DNA of 64,000 nucleotides from Halopiger xanaduensis SH-6 (GCF_000217715.1 NC_015666.1:1562270-1626269); one strand, 5' to 3'; numbered from the stretch's first letter, positions 16,771 through 25,734 are shown. The notes: generated by a model not told the origin, from the letters alone. Made by a program: numbers and translations.

Positions 16771-17935
16771 CGTCGAACGCCCCCGTGACGATATCCGCGA
16801 CCCGCTGGCGATCGAACAGTTGCTCGTCGCCGAACTCGTCGGGGTAGAGTCCCCGAGCGGCCCGCTCGAGCTGGAACAGGTGGATGATCGGTCCCTGGTA
16901 CGTGAGCCCGCCGTAGATGATCCGGTCGTTCTGGACCGCCTGCAGCTCGCTCGCGACCTCGTGATTACGCAGGTGCGAGGCGATTTCAGACTCGAAGTAC
17001 TCCTCGGTGATCTCCCCCTGCAGCCTGATCGCGAGGACGTCCGGATCGATCTCGAGCAGCGTTTCGTAGTCGATCTCGCCGCCGCCCGCCTGCGCGTCGG
17101 CGACGCCCTCGGCGGCGAGCGCGTCGCCGACCTCGAGGTCGCGCCAGTGCTTCGACTGGATACCGTCGCCGATCCGGTACGGGTAGAACGTCTCGGGCGG
17201 GACTTCGGCCGGGTACAACACGGCGACGTCAGGCGTCTCCGCGGGCAATCGCGACTGGACGTCCGAGAGCACCCCGTCGTGGAGCTGCTCGAACGCCTCG
17301 TAGCGAGCCCGCTCCTGGAATACCTCGGCGACCGTTTCGAAGGCCTCGTACAGCCCGTAGTACCGATACTCGTGCCAGTCGTAGACGCGCGTGAAACTCG
17401 TGTTTCCGATGAAGGGTCCGACTTGCGTGGCGATTTCGTCGACGTCACCCCGATCCCACTCGAGGCGGTTGATCATGAAGTTCGGGTCGATGAGGTGGAC
17501 GTCCGCCTCGAGTTCGTAGAAGCGTTCCTTTCCGGTGCCGTCCTGCCACAGTTCCGTGAGGTCGTCCTCCGCGACGGAAACGCCGGGGAGTTCGTCGTAC
17601 AGATGCGTGCCGAACCGCGCTCGGACGCCGATGCCGGTGAGGCCGTCGGCCTGCCCGAGCGCGACGCCCATGTCGGCGTAGTCGCCGGTGTAGGGGAGCC
17701 ACGTCTCTGGAACCGCATCAAACTCCACGGTGCCGACCGGTTCCATCGTCACGGAATACGACTCGTCCGACTCCGTCGCCGACTCGTTCGACGAGTCAGT
17801 CTCGTTCGACTCGCCGGGCGCATCCGTTCCGTTCCCACCGGTACAGCCCGCGAGGAGGCCCCCGCCTATGGCCGCGCCGCCGTACTTGATCGCGTCTCGC
17901 CGCGTCGGTGCGTCGGGCTGGCTCGCGTCGTCCAT
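16763..17935 (-). CDS. Iron-siderophore ABC transporter substrate-binding lipoprotein (copy 1)
   Basis: 390 residues. A Tat-type signal (TRRDAIKYGGAAIGGGLLAGC) ends in a lipobox, with a Ser/Glu/Asp-rich tether to about residue 58. The rest is a FepB/BtuF-type binding protein, with ALGQADGLTGIG, YDELPGVSV, VHLIDPNF, WRDLEVGDALAAEG and LLEIDPDVLAIR. A paralog of the same length lies at 19442. No permease or ATPase gene is nearby, so it must share transport machinery encoded elsewhere. Two iron boxes flank its TATA region, so it should be derepressed under low iron. Confidence 0.9.
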   Translation of the reverse strand: MDDASQPDAPTRRDAIKYGGAAIGGGLLAGCTGGNGTDAPGESNETDSSNESATESDESYSVTMEPVGTVEFDAVPETWLPYTGDYADMGVALGQADGLTGIGVRARFGTHLYDELPGVSVAEDDLTELWQDGTGKERFYELEADVHLIDPNFMINRLEWDRGDVDEIATQVGPFIGNTSFTRVYDWHEYRYYGLYEAFETVAEVFQERARYEAFEQLHDGVLSDVQSRLPAETPDVAVLYPAEVPPETFYPYRIGDGIQSKHWRDLEVGDALAAEGVADAQAGGGEIDYETLLEIDPDVLAIRLQGEITEEYFESEIASHLRNHEVASELQAVQNDRIIYGGLTYQGPIIHLFQLERAARGLYPDEFGDEQLFDRQRVADIVTGAFDDE

Positions 17936-17939
17936 GCTC

Positions 17940-17955
17940 TTTAGGCTCGCCTAAA
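17940..17955. promoter_or_regulatory. Iron box (DtxR/Idr-type), start-proximal, copy-1 gene
   Basis: TTTAGGCTCGCCTAAA has perfect 7-base arms around a 2-base centre, five bases upstream of the start codon of the minus-strand binding-protein gene. TTAGGC/GCCTAA is the core of DtxR-family iron repressor sites; haloarchaeal Idr/SirR proteins belong to that family. Confidence 0.85.
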
Positions 17956-17975
17956 CAATTAAATCGCTTTCGAAT

Positions 17976-17991
17976 CTTAGGTGGGCCTAAA
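17976..17991. promoter_or_regulatory. Iron box (DtxR/Idr-type), promoter-distal, copy-1 gene
   Basis: CTTAGGTGGGCCTAAA, a slightly imperfect version of the same palindrome, begins 36 bases from the first box. The AT-rich TATA candidate (minus strand GATTTAATTG, about 17956-17965) lies between the two boxes. Confidence 0.8.
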
Positions 17992-18234
17992 TTCGTCGCA
18001 GAGCGACTTCTCGAGGGGTGACGCGAATCCGTCTCCGAGATCGATTTCCCGGATTTAGTATAGCGCCTTATGATTTATACATGGGCTGCTACCGCCACAG
18101 TCTTCCAGAATCGGGCCTACGACCGCCCTACGACCGCCCTGTGATCGACACCCGATCGGTCCTACTCGAGCACGCATCGCGTGGCGCGAGCGCGCGTCAC
18201 GACGTTTTTACGTACTCGCCGGCTACCCGACGCT

Positions 18235-19146
18235 ATGGTGCGGAACGTTGCCGGGCTACTCCCGGAACTCGAGGAGGAAGACTTCTATATCCTGTCGGGG
18301 GTCGAACAGGGAATGCGCTTCTCGGAGTGGGTCCAGCGGGAGAAGCTCCCGGAGTTTGCGAACCTGACCGAGGAGGAGGTCGACTACCGCCTCGAGCGCT
18401 GTCTCAAACGCGGGTTGATCGAGAAGAAGACTATCCAGTACGAGGGATACACCCTCCAGTTCGAGGGGTACGATACGCTCGCGTTGCGAGCGCTCGTCCA
18501 GCGCGACACCATCTCGGAGTTCGGCTCGCCGCTCGGCGTCGGCAAGGAGAGCGACGTCTACGAGGTCCGCTCGTACAAACCGCTCGCGCTGAAGTACCAC
18601 CGCGAGGGCTACACCAACTTCCGAGAAGTCCACAAGGAACGCGACTACACCTCCGATCGGGAGCACGTCTCATGGATGTACACCGCCCGGAAGGCCGCCG
18701 AACGGGAGTTCGACATCCTCGAGGAGCTGTACCCCGACGTCTCGGTGCCGCGGCCGATCGACCAGAACCGCCACGCCATCGTCATGGAGAAGATGGACGG
18801 CGTCGAGCTCTCGCGGACGAAACTCGACGACGACCAAGTGCTGGGCGTCCTCGATCTGTTGCTCTCCGAGATCGCGCGCGCGCACGAACACGGCTACGTC
18901 CACGCGGACATGAGCGAGTACAACGTCTTCGTCAGCGAGGCGGGCGTGACGATCTTCGACTGGCCCCAGGCGGTCCCGACCGACCACGAAAACGCGGCGG
19001 AGTTCCTCCGGCGCGACCTCTCGAACGCGATCGGTTATTTCCGGCGCAAGTACCCCCAGCACGTTCCGGACGATCTCGACGAAGACGAGATTGCACGTGC
19101 GATCGAAGACGAGGCGTTCGAGACGATCACGGCGTTTACCGCCTGA
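18235..19146 (+). CDS. rio2: RIO2-type serine/threonine protein kinase
   Basis: 303 residues. An N-terminal winged helix (residues 1-90) typical of Rio2, then a RIO kinase domain: P-loop GVGKESDVYEV at 101-111, ATP lysine in ALKYHR at 120, hinge MEKMDGVEL, catalytic loop VHADMSEYN with Asp225 and Asn230, and metal-binding IFDWPQAV with Asp242. Rio2 acts in maturation of the small ribosomal subunit in archaea and eukaryotes. The ATG at 18235 follows a TTTTTACG promoter stretch; an upstream GTG in frame is not preferred. Confidence 0.95.
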   Translation: MVRNVAGLLPELEEEDFYILSGVEQGMRFSEWVQREKLPEFANLTEEEVDYRLERCLKRGLIEKKTIQYEGYTLQFEGYDTLALRALVQRDTISEFGSPLGVGKESDVYEVRSYKPLALKYHREGYTNFREVHKERDYTSDREHVSWMYTARKAAEREFDILEELYPDVSVPRPIDQNRHAIVMEKMDGVELSRTKLDDDQVLGVLDLLLSEIARAHEHGYVHADMSEYNVFVSEAGVTIFDWPQAVPTDHENAAEFLRRDLSNAIGYFRRKYPQHVPDDLDEDEIARAIEDEAFETITAFTA

Positions 19147-19386
19147 ACTACTGCTGCCGTTCGATCGACTCGAAACCCGGCGACGTTTGCGGTTAATTGC
19201 TCCCGGTCGGCCCGTCGCGCCGTTCTCGAGCGGAGAGTCGATTAGTGAGACGACGTTCCCGCACTCACGTCGAGCCGAGTAGCACGTCCGCCCGAGTGTA
19301 GAATAAATCGCATATCGGTATATAGAATCTCGGTGCGTCGGCTTGCGCATCCGGCGCTCGAGCCCCTACTGATCGTCCGCCGTATA

Positions 19387-19402
19387 TTTAGGCCGGCCAA
19401 AA
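19387..19402. promoter_or_regulatory. Iron box (DtxR/Idr-type), promoter-distal, copy-2 gene
   Basis: TTTAGGCCGGCCAAAA matches the iron-box palindrome with one mismatch in the right arm. It lies 55 bases upstream of the start of the plus-strand binding-protein gene, mirroring the layout of the copy-1 promoter. Confidence 0.78.
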
Positions 19403-19421
19403 ATAGAAATCGTTTTATTTC

Positions 19422-19437
19422 TTTAGGCAAGCCTAAA
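19422..19437. promoter_or_regulatory. Iron box (DtxR/Idr-type), start-proximal, copy-2 gene
   Basis: TTTAGGCAAGCCTAAA has perfect 7-base arms and ends four bases before the start codon. The TATA candidate CGTTTTATTT (about 19411-19420) is immediately upstream, between the two boxes, which are 35 bases apart. Confidence 0.85.
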
Positions 19438-19441
19438 ACCT

Positions 19442-20614
19442 ATGCCAACTGACGTTGACGCAGTTCAGGCCCCGACGCGGCGCGATTCGTTGAAATACGG
19501 CGGAACGGTCCTCGGCGCGACGTTGCTCGCCGGTTGTAGCAACGAGACCGATGATTCGCAATCGACGACCGAGGGGAAGAGCGATTCGAGTACGGACGAC
19601 GACCCGTACACGGTATCGATGGAACCGGTCGGCGAGGTCACCTTCGGGTCGGTTCCCGAACGCTGGGTCGCGTACGACGGCGGGTACGCGGACATGGCCG
19701 TCGCGCTCGGGCAGGCCGAGGGCATGACGGGCATCGGCGGCGCGGACCGGTACTACACCGACGTCTACGACGAACTGCCGGACGTCTCCGTCAACCGCGA
19801 GGCGATCGAGTCGTACCCCGAAGTCAGAACCCGGGAGGAGTTCTACGAACTCGAGAACGACGTCCACCTCTACGACCCGCAGATGCTCGTCAACTGGTTC
19901 GACTGGCGCGAGGAGGACGTCGCGGAGATCGCCGACAGCGTCGGGCCGTTCGTCGGGAATCTGATCTTCCGCCGGTCGGACGACTGGCACGAGTATCGGT
20001 ACTACACGCTCTACGAAGCCTTCGAGAAAGTCGCCGAAGTATTTCAGGAGCAAGCGCGCTACGAGGCCTTTGCGGACCTTCACGACGAGTTCATCGCCGA
20101 CATCCAGCGACAGCTTCCGCCGGCGGACGACCGCCCGAGCGTCCTGTTGACCTACGACGAAACGCTCGAGCCCGAGTCGTTCTCGCCGTACCGGTTGACA
20201 GACCGCGGGACGAGCAAGAAACAGTGGCGCGACCTCGGCGTCGAGGACGCCCTTGCGGGTACCGGGATCGACAACCTCAGCACGACCGATCGCGGGAAGC
20301 TCGACTACGAGGGGTTACTCGAGATCGATCCGGACGTCATCCTGCTGCGGGGCCACGAGCGGAAGTCGGCGACGGAGTTCCGGGAGACGGTCCTCGAATA
20401 CATGCGGGAGCATTCGTCCGCGAGTCGACTCACCGCCGTCCAGAACGATCGGGTCTATCGCGGCGGCTACCTCCACCAGGGGCCGATCCACAACCTGTTC
20501 CTGACCGAGCGTGCAGCACAGCAGCTGTATCCGGACGTGTTCGGCGACGTAACGAGCGATCGAGCGTTGTTCGATCGCCAGCGCGTCGCGGACATCATCA
20601 CCGGCGACTTCTGA
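19442..20614 (+). CDS. Iron-siderophore ABC transporter substrate-binding lipoprotein (copy 2)
   Basis: 390 residues, the same length as the paralog at 16763-17935 and alignable throughout, roughly half identical. Tat-like signal TRRDSLKYGGTVLGATLLAGC with lipobox Cys at about 31, a Ser/Asp-rich tether, then the FepB/BtuF-type domain with ALGQAEGMTGIGG, DWHEYRYYTLYEAFEKVAEV, SPYRLTDRGTSKKQWRDLG, LLEIDPDVILLRG and a C-terminal LFDRQRVADIITG. Its own two iron boxes predict Fe-repressed expression. No permease or ATPase accompanies it. Confidence 0.9.
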   Translation: MPTDVDAVQAPTRRDSLKYGGTVLGATLLAGCSNETDDSQSTTEGKSDSSTDDDPYTVSMEPVGEVTFGSVPERWVAYDGGYADMAVALGQAEGMTGIGGADRYYTDVYDELPDVSVNREAIESYPEVRTREEFYELENDVHLYDPQMLVNWFDWREEDVAEIADSVGPFVGNLIFRRSDDWHEYRYYTLYEAFEKVAEVFQEQARYEAFADLHDEFIADIQRQLPPADDRPSVLLTYDETLEPESFSPYRLTDRGTSKKQWRDLGVEDALAGTGIDNLSTTDRGKLDYEGLLEIDPDVILLRGHERKSATEFRETVLEYMREHSSASRLTAVQNDRVYRGGYLHQGPIHNLFLTERAAQQLYPDVFGDVTSDRALFDRQRVADIITGDF

Positions 20615-20857
20615 GAGCCGACGGACAGGATTCGCTTCGCTCGAGTGGCCGATCGATTGTGGTGTGCGGGACCACATCCCGTTTCGACGGTTCGAAGCGC
20701 TTATACGGGAACGCTGGGTACGTTCGGGCAACTCGCTGGGTCGCGGGCGCCAGCGGGCACCTGTTCACGCGGCGCTGCAGTGATGCGGCGCCGCCACAGG
20801 TCGGGATGTGATCTCGAAGTTCGGGATTGAACCAGGAAACGCCCGCAGGTGATAATC

Positions 20858-21448
20858 ATGGCACGGAGCTTCTACTCCCACATCAAGGACGCATGGAAGG
20901 ACCCCGACGACGGCAAGCTCGGGGAACTGCAGTGGCAGCGAAAGCAGGAGTGGCGCAAGCAGGGCGCCATCGAGCGCATCGAGCGCCCGACCCGTCTGGA
21001 CAAGGCGCGGGAACTCGGCTACAAGGCCAAGCAGGGCATCGTCGTGACCCGCGTGTCGGTCCGGAAGGGGACCGCCCGGAAGCAGCGCTTCAAGGCCGGT
21101 CGCCGATCCAAGCGCCAGGGTGTCAACCGCATCGGGCGGCGCAAGAACATCCAGCGCATCGGCGAGGAGCGCGTCTCCCGGAAGTACCCCAACCTGCGGG
21201 TGCTCAACAGCTACTGGGTCGGCGAAGACGGCTCCCAGAAGTGGTTCGAAGTGATCCTCGTGGATCCCGAACACCCGGCGATCGAAAACGACGACGACCT
21301 CAACTGGATCTGCGACGACGCCCACCAGAACCGCGCGTTCCGCGGGCTGACCAACGCGGGCAAGGACAACCGCGGCCTCAACAACCGCGGCAAAGGCGCC
21401 GAGAAGGTCCGTCCGTCCAACAACGGCGGTCAGGGTCGCGCGAAGTAA
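20858..21448 (+). CDS. rpl15e: Large ribosomal subunit protein eL15
   Basis: 196 residues beginning MARSFYSHIKDAWKDPDDGK. The very basic central segment (GIVVTRVSVRKGTARKQRFK, then AGRRSKRQGVNRIGRRKNIQ) and the conserved YPNLRVLNSYWVGEDG are diagnostic of eL15, which has no bacterial counterpart. The C-terminal RGLTNAGKDNRGLNN is also conserved. The start is the ATG at 20858; an earlier in-frame ATG would add only three residues. Family length (about 195) is matched. Confidence 0.97.
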   Translation: MARSFYSHIKDAWKDPDDGKLGELQWQRKQEWRKQGAIERIERPTRLDKARELGYKAKQGIVVTRVSVRKGTARKQRFKAGRRSKRQGVNRIGRRKNIQRIGEERVSRKYPNLRVLNSYWVGEDGSQKWFEVILVDPEHPAIENDDDLNWICDDAHQNRAFRGLTNAGKDNRGLNNRGKGAEKVRPSNNGGQGRAK

Positions 21449-21593
21449 CCCGCTTCGCATCGCCGAGCGGTCGGTTTTCGACGCCGCGACTCAATCTTCA
21501 ACCCACGATCTTCGATTTTTCGACCCCGCGTCGACTTCCCGATCAGTGCCAACCGTAGCAGGAACTTAAGTTCCGACCGCCGTAGTGTCAGAC

Positions 21594-22028
21594 ATGCCGA
21601 ACCACGTACTCGTCCCGATCGACGACTCGAGCCAGTCGACCGAAGCCCTCGAGTTCGCCTGTTCCGAGTATCCGGACGCGACGATCACCGCCTTGCACGT
21701 CCTCGACCCGGGCGATTTCTACGCCGCGACGGGCGTCGAGGGCGGGACGATGGCCAACTACGACCAACTGCAGGAACACCACGAAGAGCGAGCCGAGAAC
21801 TTGCTCGAGGGCGCCCGCGAGCGAGCCGCGGACCGCGGCGTCGAGATCGAGACGGATCACGTCGTCGGCGGCGTCTCGCGATCGATCGTCGACTACGCGG
21901 ACGAACACGACGTCGACCACATCGTGATCGGCAGCCACGGCCGAACGGGGGCGAGCAGAATCCTCCTCGGAAGCGTCGCCGAGACGGTCGCCCGGCGGTC
22001 GCCGGTGCCGGTGACGATCGTCCGCTAA
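21594..22028 (+). CDS. UspA-type universal stress protein
   Basis: 144 residues. HVLVPIDDSSQSTEALEFA at the start, ITALHVLDP, VDHIVIGSHGRTGASRILLGSVAE with the G-2x-G-9x-G(S/T) ATP-binding pattern, and a final SPVPVTIVR. Single-domain Usp proteins bind ATP and act in stress survival; the individual role is unknown. The ATG at 21594 was chosen over a GTG three codons upstream. Confidence 0.93.
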   Translation: MPNHVLVPIDDSSQSTEALEFACSEYPDATITALHVLDPGDFYAATGVEGGTMANYDQLQEHHEERAENLLEGARERAADRGVEIETDHVVGGVSRSIVDYADEHDVDHIVIGSHGRTGASRILLGSVAETVARRSPVPVTIVR

Positions 22029-22058
22029 CCCGGCGAACGACCGGCGTCGTACTCGAGG

Positions 22059-22778
22059 CTATCTGTCCGCGACCGTCGTCAGCGCGCCGACCGGCGCGTC
22101 CGTCCGCGCTCGAGCGCGTTCGATGCCGTCGTCGCCCGCCGCGATGAGCGCGAAGACGCCGGCGACGTCGGCCCTCGCGGTGGTGACGATATCGAGCAGG
22201 AGTTCCTGGGTCTCGCCCGAGCGGATGAGGTCGTCGACGACGAGCACGGACTCGCCGGAATCGATGGCCGACTCGGGGAGGTAGTAGGTGAGTTCGATTC
22301 CGGACTGGAGCCGCTGGCGGGCCTCGATGAACTCCTCGACGGCGGTTTCCTTGCTCTTTTTCGCGTAGGCGCAGCGGACGCCGTAGTAGCTCGCCAGCGA
22401 CGCCGCGAGGGTGATCCCGTCGGTCGCAGCCGTGAGCACGACGTCCGGGCGGTCGAACTCGAACCCCTCGGCGACGACGGGCGCGACGAGGTCGAGGAAC
22501 GGCTGGTCGAAGACCGCAGCGGAGTTGTCCACGTATCCCTCCTCGTCGACGCGGATGCGCGCGTTAAGTTCGGACGCGAGCGCGTCCCGGCCGAGATCCT
22601 CGACGATCTCGCGGGCGCGGTCGGTGCCGGGGAGGACGTGCCCGTTGACGTACCGGTTGAGATCGCCGGCGGGGAGCCCCGTCGTCTCCGCGAGTTCGTC
22701 GTACGTTCGCGTCTCCTTCAGCATTCGCAACACGTCGACGGCCCGCAACTGGAGGGCTGCCTTCTCTGCTCTGTTCAT
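22059..22778 (-). CDS. GfcR-like regulator: HTH plus phosphoribosyltransferase-like domain
   Basis: 239 residues. An N-terminal HTH (MLKETRTYDELAETTGLPAGDLNRYVNGHVLP, about residues 19-50) precedes a PRT fold with VVLTAATDGITLAASLA and the PRPP-binding-like VLVVDDLIRSGETQELL. This is the haloarchaeal orphan PRT regulator type to which GfcR, a glycolysis activator in Haloferax, belongs. It could sense a phosphorylated metabolite rather than catalyse. A 12-base palindrome lies just before the start codon. Whether it is the GfcR ortholog or a paralog cannot be decided here. Confidence 0.85.
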   Translation of the reverse strand: MNRAEKAALQLRAVDVLRMLKETRTYDELAETTGLPAGDLNRYVNGHVLPGTDRAREIVEDLGRDALASELNARIRVDEEGYVDNSAAVFDQPFLDLVAPVVAEGFEFDRPDVVLTAATDGITLAASLASYYGVRCAYAKKSKETAVEEFIEARQRLQSGIELTYYLPESAIDSGESVLVVDDLIRSGETQELLLDIVTTARADVAGVFALIAAGDDGIERARARTDAPVGALTTVADR

Positions 22779-22779
22779 A

Positions 22780-22791
22780 GTGCATATGCAC
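22780..22791. promoter_or_regulatory. GTGCATATGCAC palindrome at the gfcR-like start
   Basis: A perfect 12-base palindrome located two bases upstream of the start codon of the minus-strand regulator. The position suits an autoregulatory operator; binding is not shown. Confidence 0.5.
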
Positions 22792-22870
22792 GATCCTGCA
22801 ACTATGGGGGTTTCGATCGCCGTCGGAGTGTGAAATAGTCACATCCGTGCCCTCGTCGACCGGGTCAGCC

Positions 22871-23608
22871 TCAGCTGCGATCGGAGATTCCCGGTCCGCT
22901 CGCACCAGTAGGGACGTCCGTCTCGCCCTCGAGCAGGCCTCGCCCCCGCTGCTGGACGAGTCGCTGCATCACTCGCGCCTGCGCCTTCTGGAGCAATGTG
23001 GCGGCCGTACTCGAGGCGCAGCCCAGACGGTCGGCGACAACTTCGACGCCGGCCTCGCGGGGGACCTCGTAGTAGCCGACTTCGACGGCGGCCGCGACGG
23101 CCTCGAGTTGGCGTTCGGTAAGGTCGCCGGTCAGGGGCGCGTGATGGCGGTCGTACTCCCCGATCGCGCGAACGGTGACGTCGATCTCGTCGGGAAGCCC
23201 CTCGAGCATCGCCTGCAGGTCTTCGCCGGCGCCGACGACGGTCATGTAGAACGCTGCTTCGGAGTCGTAGATCACGGGCGGGACGATAACGAGGTCGAGC
23301 GCGGCGAACGACTGTCGCCAGCGGACGTCTTCCTCGCGGGTCTCCTGGCAGATGTAGACGTAGAACGAGTCGTCGTCGATCGGCGTCAGGTCGTACCAGC
23401 GGACCGAGTCGACGGCCTCGATGGCCTCGACGTACGCCTCCCGGTCGGCCTCGGCGTAGAACAGTTCGTACTCGCGGTCGCCCTCCGGACCGAGGATGTT
23501 CCACGTGCGCAGTTCCTCGTAGCGGACCGCGTCTTCCTCGCGGATGAACCGCTGCATCGGGTGGAGCATCCAGTCGGGTTGTCGGAGCCGAACGTCGAGG
23601 TACTTCAT
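22871..23608 (-). CDS. Bat/HTH_10-type transcriptional regulator
   Basis: 245 residues beginning MKYLDVRLRQPDWMLHPMQ. A sensor-like N-terminal part (residues 1-160), then HTH_10: LTERQLEAVAAAVEVGYYEVPREAGVEVVADRLGCASSTAATLLQKAQARV, in which the helix-turn-helix is intact. A 25-residue Gly/Pro tail ends the protein. A TATA-like ATAAATTC lies about 30-40 bases upstream. Target unknown. The start at 23608 avoids a long non-coding extension. Confidence 0.9.
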   Translation of the reverse strand: MKYLDVRLRQPDWMLHPMQRFIREEDAVRYEELRTWNILGPEGDREYELFYAEADREAYVEAIEAVDSVRWYDLTPIDDDSFYVYICQETREEDVRWRQSFAALDLVIVPPVIYDSEAAFYMTVVGAGEDLQAMLEGLPDEIDVTVRAIGEYDRHHAPLTGDLTERQLEAVAAAVEVGYYEVPREAGVEVVADRLGCASSTAATLLQKAQARVMQRLVQQRGRGLLEGETDVPTGASGPGISDRS

Positions 23609-23785
23609 CGCAGTAGGTGCACGGCAGCACGGGATCGCATATAAATTCCCTAGTGTGTCCGTGAGAAGCGACAGAGCGATCGCCGGCCGACATGGAGATA
23701 TGATGACGCTCGATCGAGTACGGGCTTCGAGAGGCGATCCAGTACGGGTACGGCCACTCGAGCCGCTAACGGCGGTGATGCACCG

Positions 23786-24415
23786 ATGACCGACGCGCTG
23801 ATGAGTGCCGTCTTCGCCGCGGGCGTCGGGCTCGCACTCGCGAACCTCGCGGGAATCGTCGCCAGCGCGCTGGGGCTGATCTCGTACTGGCCGCCCGGCG
23901 AGCGAGACTGGACCTACTACGTCCACTGGGGAATCTCGCACTCGCTCAACGTGGTCATGCTCGCGCTCACGTACCTCAGCTGGAACAGCCTCGGCCTGCC
24001 GCGGGGCCCGTCGCTTGCTGCGGGCGCCGTGCTGTTCGTCGGCGGCTACGCCGTCGCCATCGCGGCCGGGCTGGACCTCGGCGTCGAGGAGACGAAGGGG
24101 CTGGCCGGCGACCTGCGAACCGGCGGCTGGTACCGCTACTCGCGGAATCCCCAGTACGTCGGCTACATCGTTGCGACGGTCGGGTTCGCGCTGCTGGCGA
24201 ACTCCGCGTCCGTGGCCGTCGTCTGCGCGATCTACCTGTGCTGGTGGCTCTCGCTGCCGTTCGCCGAGGAGCCGTGGCTGCGCGAGCGGTACGGCGCAGA
24301 GTACGAGCGGTACGCCGAGCGCGTGCCGCGGTTCGTCGGGCGGGAAACGCTTCGCGCGCTGGTCGGCCGCGACGCGGGGACCGCGTCCGGAACGGAATCC
24401 GAGTCGAGGACCTAA
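23786..24415 (+). CDS. Integral-membrane methyltransferase, isoprenylcysteine/phospholipid N-methyltransferase type
   Basis: 209 residues with five to six hydrophobic segments (about residues 8-30, 48-65, 75-92, 128-150). The signature GWYRYSRNPQYVGYI (cofactor-site RNPxY) followed by EEPWLRERYGAEYERYAERVPRF is that of the ICMT/PEMT family, which methylates lipid or prenyl substrates with S-adenosylmethionine. Its stop overlaps the stop of the convergent lipoprotein gene (shared CTAA). Actual substrate unknown. Confidence 0.85.
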   Translation: MTDALMSAVFAAGVGLALANLAGIVASALGLISYWPPGERDWTYYVHWGISHSLNVVMLALTYLSWNSLGLPRGPSLAAGAVLFVGGYAVAIAAGLDLGVEETKGLAGDLRTGGWYRYSRNPQYVGYIVATVGFALLANSASVAVVCAIYLCWWLSLPFAEEPWLRERYGAEYERYAERVPRFVGRETLRALVGRDAGTASGTESESRT

Positions 24416-25731
24416 CCCCGTCCCTCGAGTCGCTCTTCGAAGACCGAGACTGCGTCCGGGATCGCCTCGAGTTGCGCGCCGACGACGACGTAGGCCGCGT
24501 ACTCGCTTTCCAGTTCCATTTTCCGGTTCCAGTCGATCAGGTCTCGGATTTGGCTATCGATTTGCTCGATCCGTTCGTACCCTTTCCCGAGGAAGTCGCT
24601 GCCCAGCGACGGCTCGTCGGGCTCGAACGGTAACTCGGCCGCGGTCTCGAGGGCGGATTCGCGAACTTCCCGGACGTCCTCAATCGTCTCGAGGGAACGG
24701 TGGGCGCCGTCTTCGATCCGGTCGCGTATCGTCTCGTACGCGCGTCGATTTCGCTCGAACGCGAGGGCGTTCCGGAGAGCCGTCGCCGCTTCCCCGTTCG
24801 ATGCGGCGTCGATCGTCCGTTCCGCCGCGTTCACGAACGGAATCGCCCCCTCGAGGGCTACTTTTTCGCCGATCGTATCCGAGACGTCGGCGTCGACGAG
24901 GTCCGTCGATTCGTCCGGAATGTCCGCCGCGTCTATCGAGTCGAGGGATCGATCGAGCGCAGTCTCGAACGAGTCTGCGAACGATCGCTCGTTCTCGAGC
25001 CGTTCTTCGTGTCGACGCTCGAGTTCTGCGGCGAACGAGGCCGCCGCTCGAGCGCGCTCGACGACGCCGCCGAGTTCTCCGACGACGAGTGCAGTGGACG
25101 TATCGCGGTCTGTCCACTCGTCGAGCCACCTCTCGGCGAGGGATAGTTCGCGCTCGAGCCGGTACTCGAGCAGCAGCGTTCGCTGTCGATCGTCGCCGAC
25201 GTGATCGACGGCGGCGCGTCGTTCCTCGAGTCGGGTTCGGACCTCCTCCCGCGCCGCTTCGACGTCTGCTCGGGAGCGATCGCCCTCGACCGCTTCGAAC
25301 GCGACCGCCGCTTCGCCGGCAGACTCGCGTGCACGGATGCTTCGTCGTAGGGTCCGAAATCGATCCGGTGACTCCGCGACCGCCTCGCGTCTGCTCCGCG
25401 CAGTCTCGTGTATTCGATCGATCTCTTTCCGGACGGCCTCGTTCGGAACGTCGTCGGCCGAAAGCGGCGCCGGTACGGCGTCGATCAGTTCTTCGAGGCG
25501 GTCGAGAGCATCCTCGACGGCTTTTTCGCTCGGCTGCACCGGCGCCGGCCGAACGACGTCCGGGACATCCGTCGAGAGGACTGACTCGAGTTCGTCGGCG
25601 TCGAACCGCTGCGGCGACTCGTCGGATCCGAGGAACCCGAAGTCGAGGCAGCCGGCCGTCGCGCCGAGGAAGCCCGATCCGAGCGTACCGAGTAGCGTCC
25701 GTCGCTTGCGGGACGTTCCGTTCCTCGTCAT
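24412..25731 (-). CDS. Coiled-coil Tat lipoprotein, haloarchaeal
   Basis: 439 residues. RKRRTLLGTLGSGFLGATAGC is a Tat-type signal with a lipobox Cys near residue 28. The remainder is highly charged and almost wholly alpha-helical, with long Arg/Glu/Ala stretches (for example DRSRADVEAAREEVRTRLEE, LELERRHEERLENERSFADS) predicting coiled coils. No catalytic domain is visible. It would sit on the outer face of the cytoplasmic membrane. A short in-frame ORF precedes it (25735-25815). Confidence 0.82.
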   Translation of the reverse strand: MTRNGTSRKRRTLLGTLGSGFLGATAGCLDFGFLGSDESPQRFDADELESVLSTDVPDVVRPAPVQPSEKAVEDALDRLEELIDAVPAPLSADDVPNEAVRKEIDRIHETARSRREAVAESPDRFRTLRRSIRARESAGEAAVAFEAVEGDRSRADVEAAREEVRTRLEERRAAVDHVGDDRQRTLLLEYRLERELSLAERWLDEWTDRDTSTALVVGELGGVVERARAAASFAAELERRHEERLENERSFADSFETALDRSLDSIDAADIPDESTDLVDADVSDTIGEKVALEGAIPFVNAAERTIDAASNGEAATALRNALAFERNRRAYETIRDRIEDGAHRSLETIEDVREVRESALETAAELPFEPDEPSLGSDFLGKGYERIEQIDSQIRDLIDWNRKMELESEYAAYVVVGAQLEAIPDAVSVFEERLEGRG

Positions 25732-25734
25732 TCG

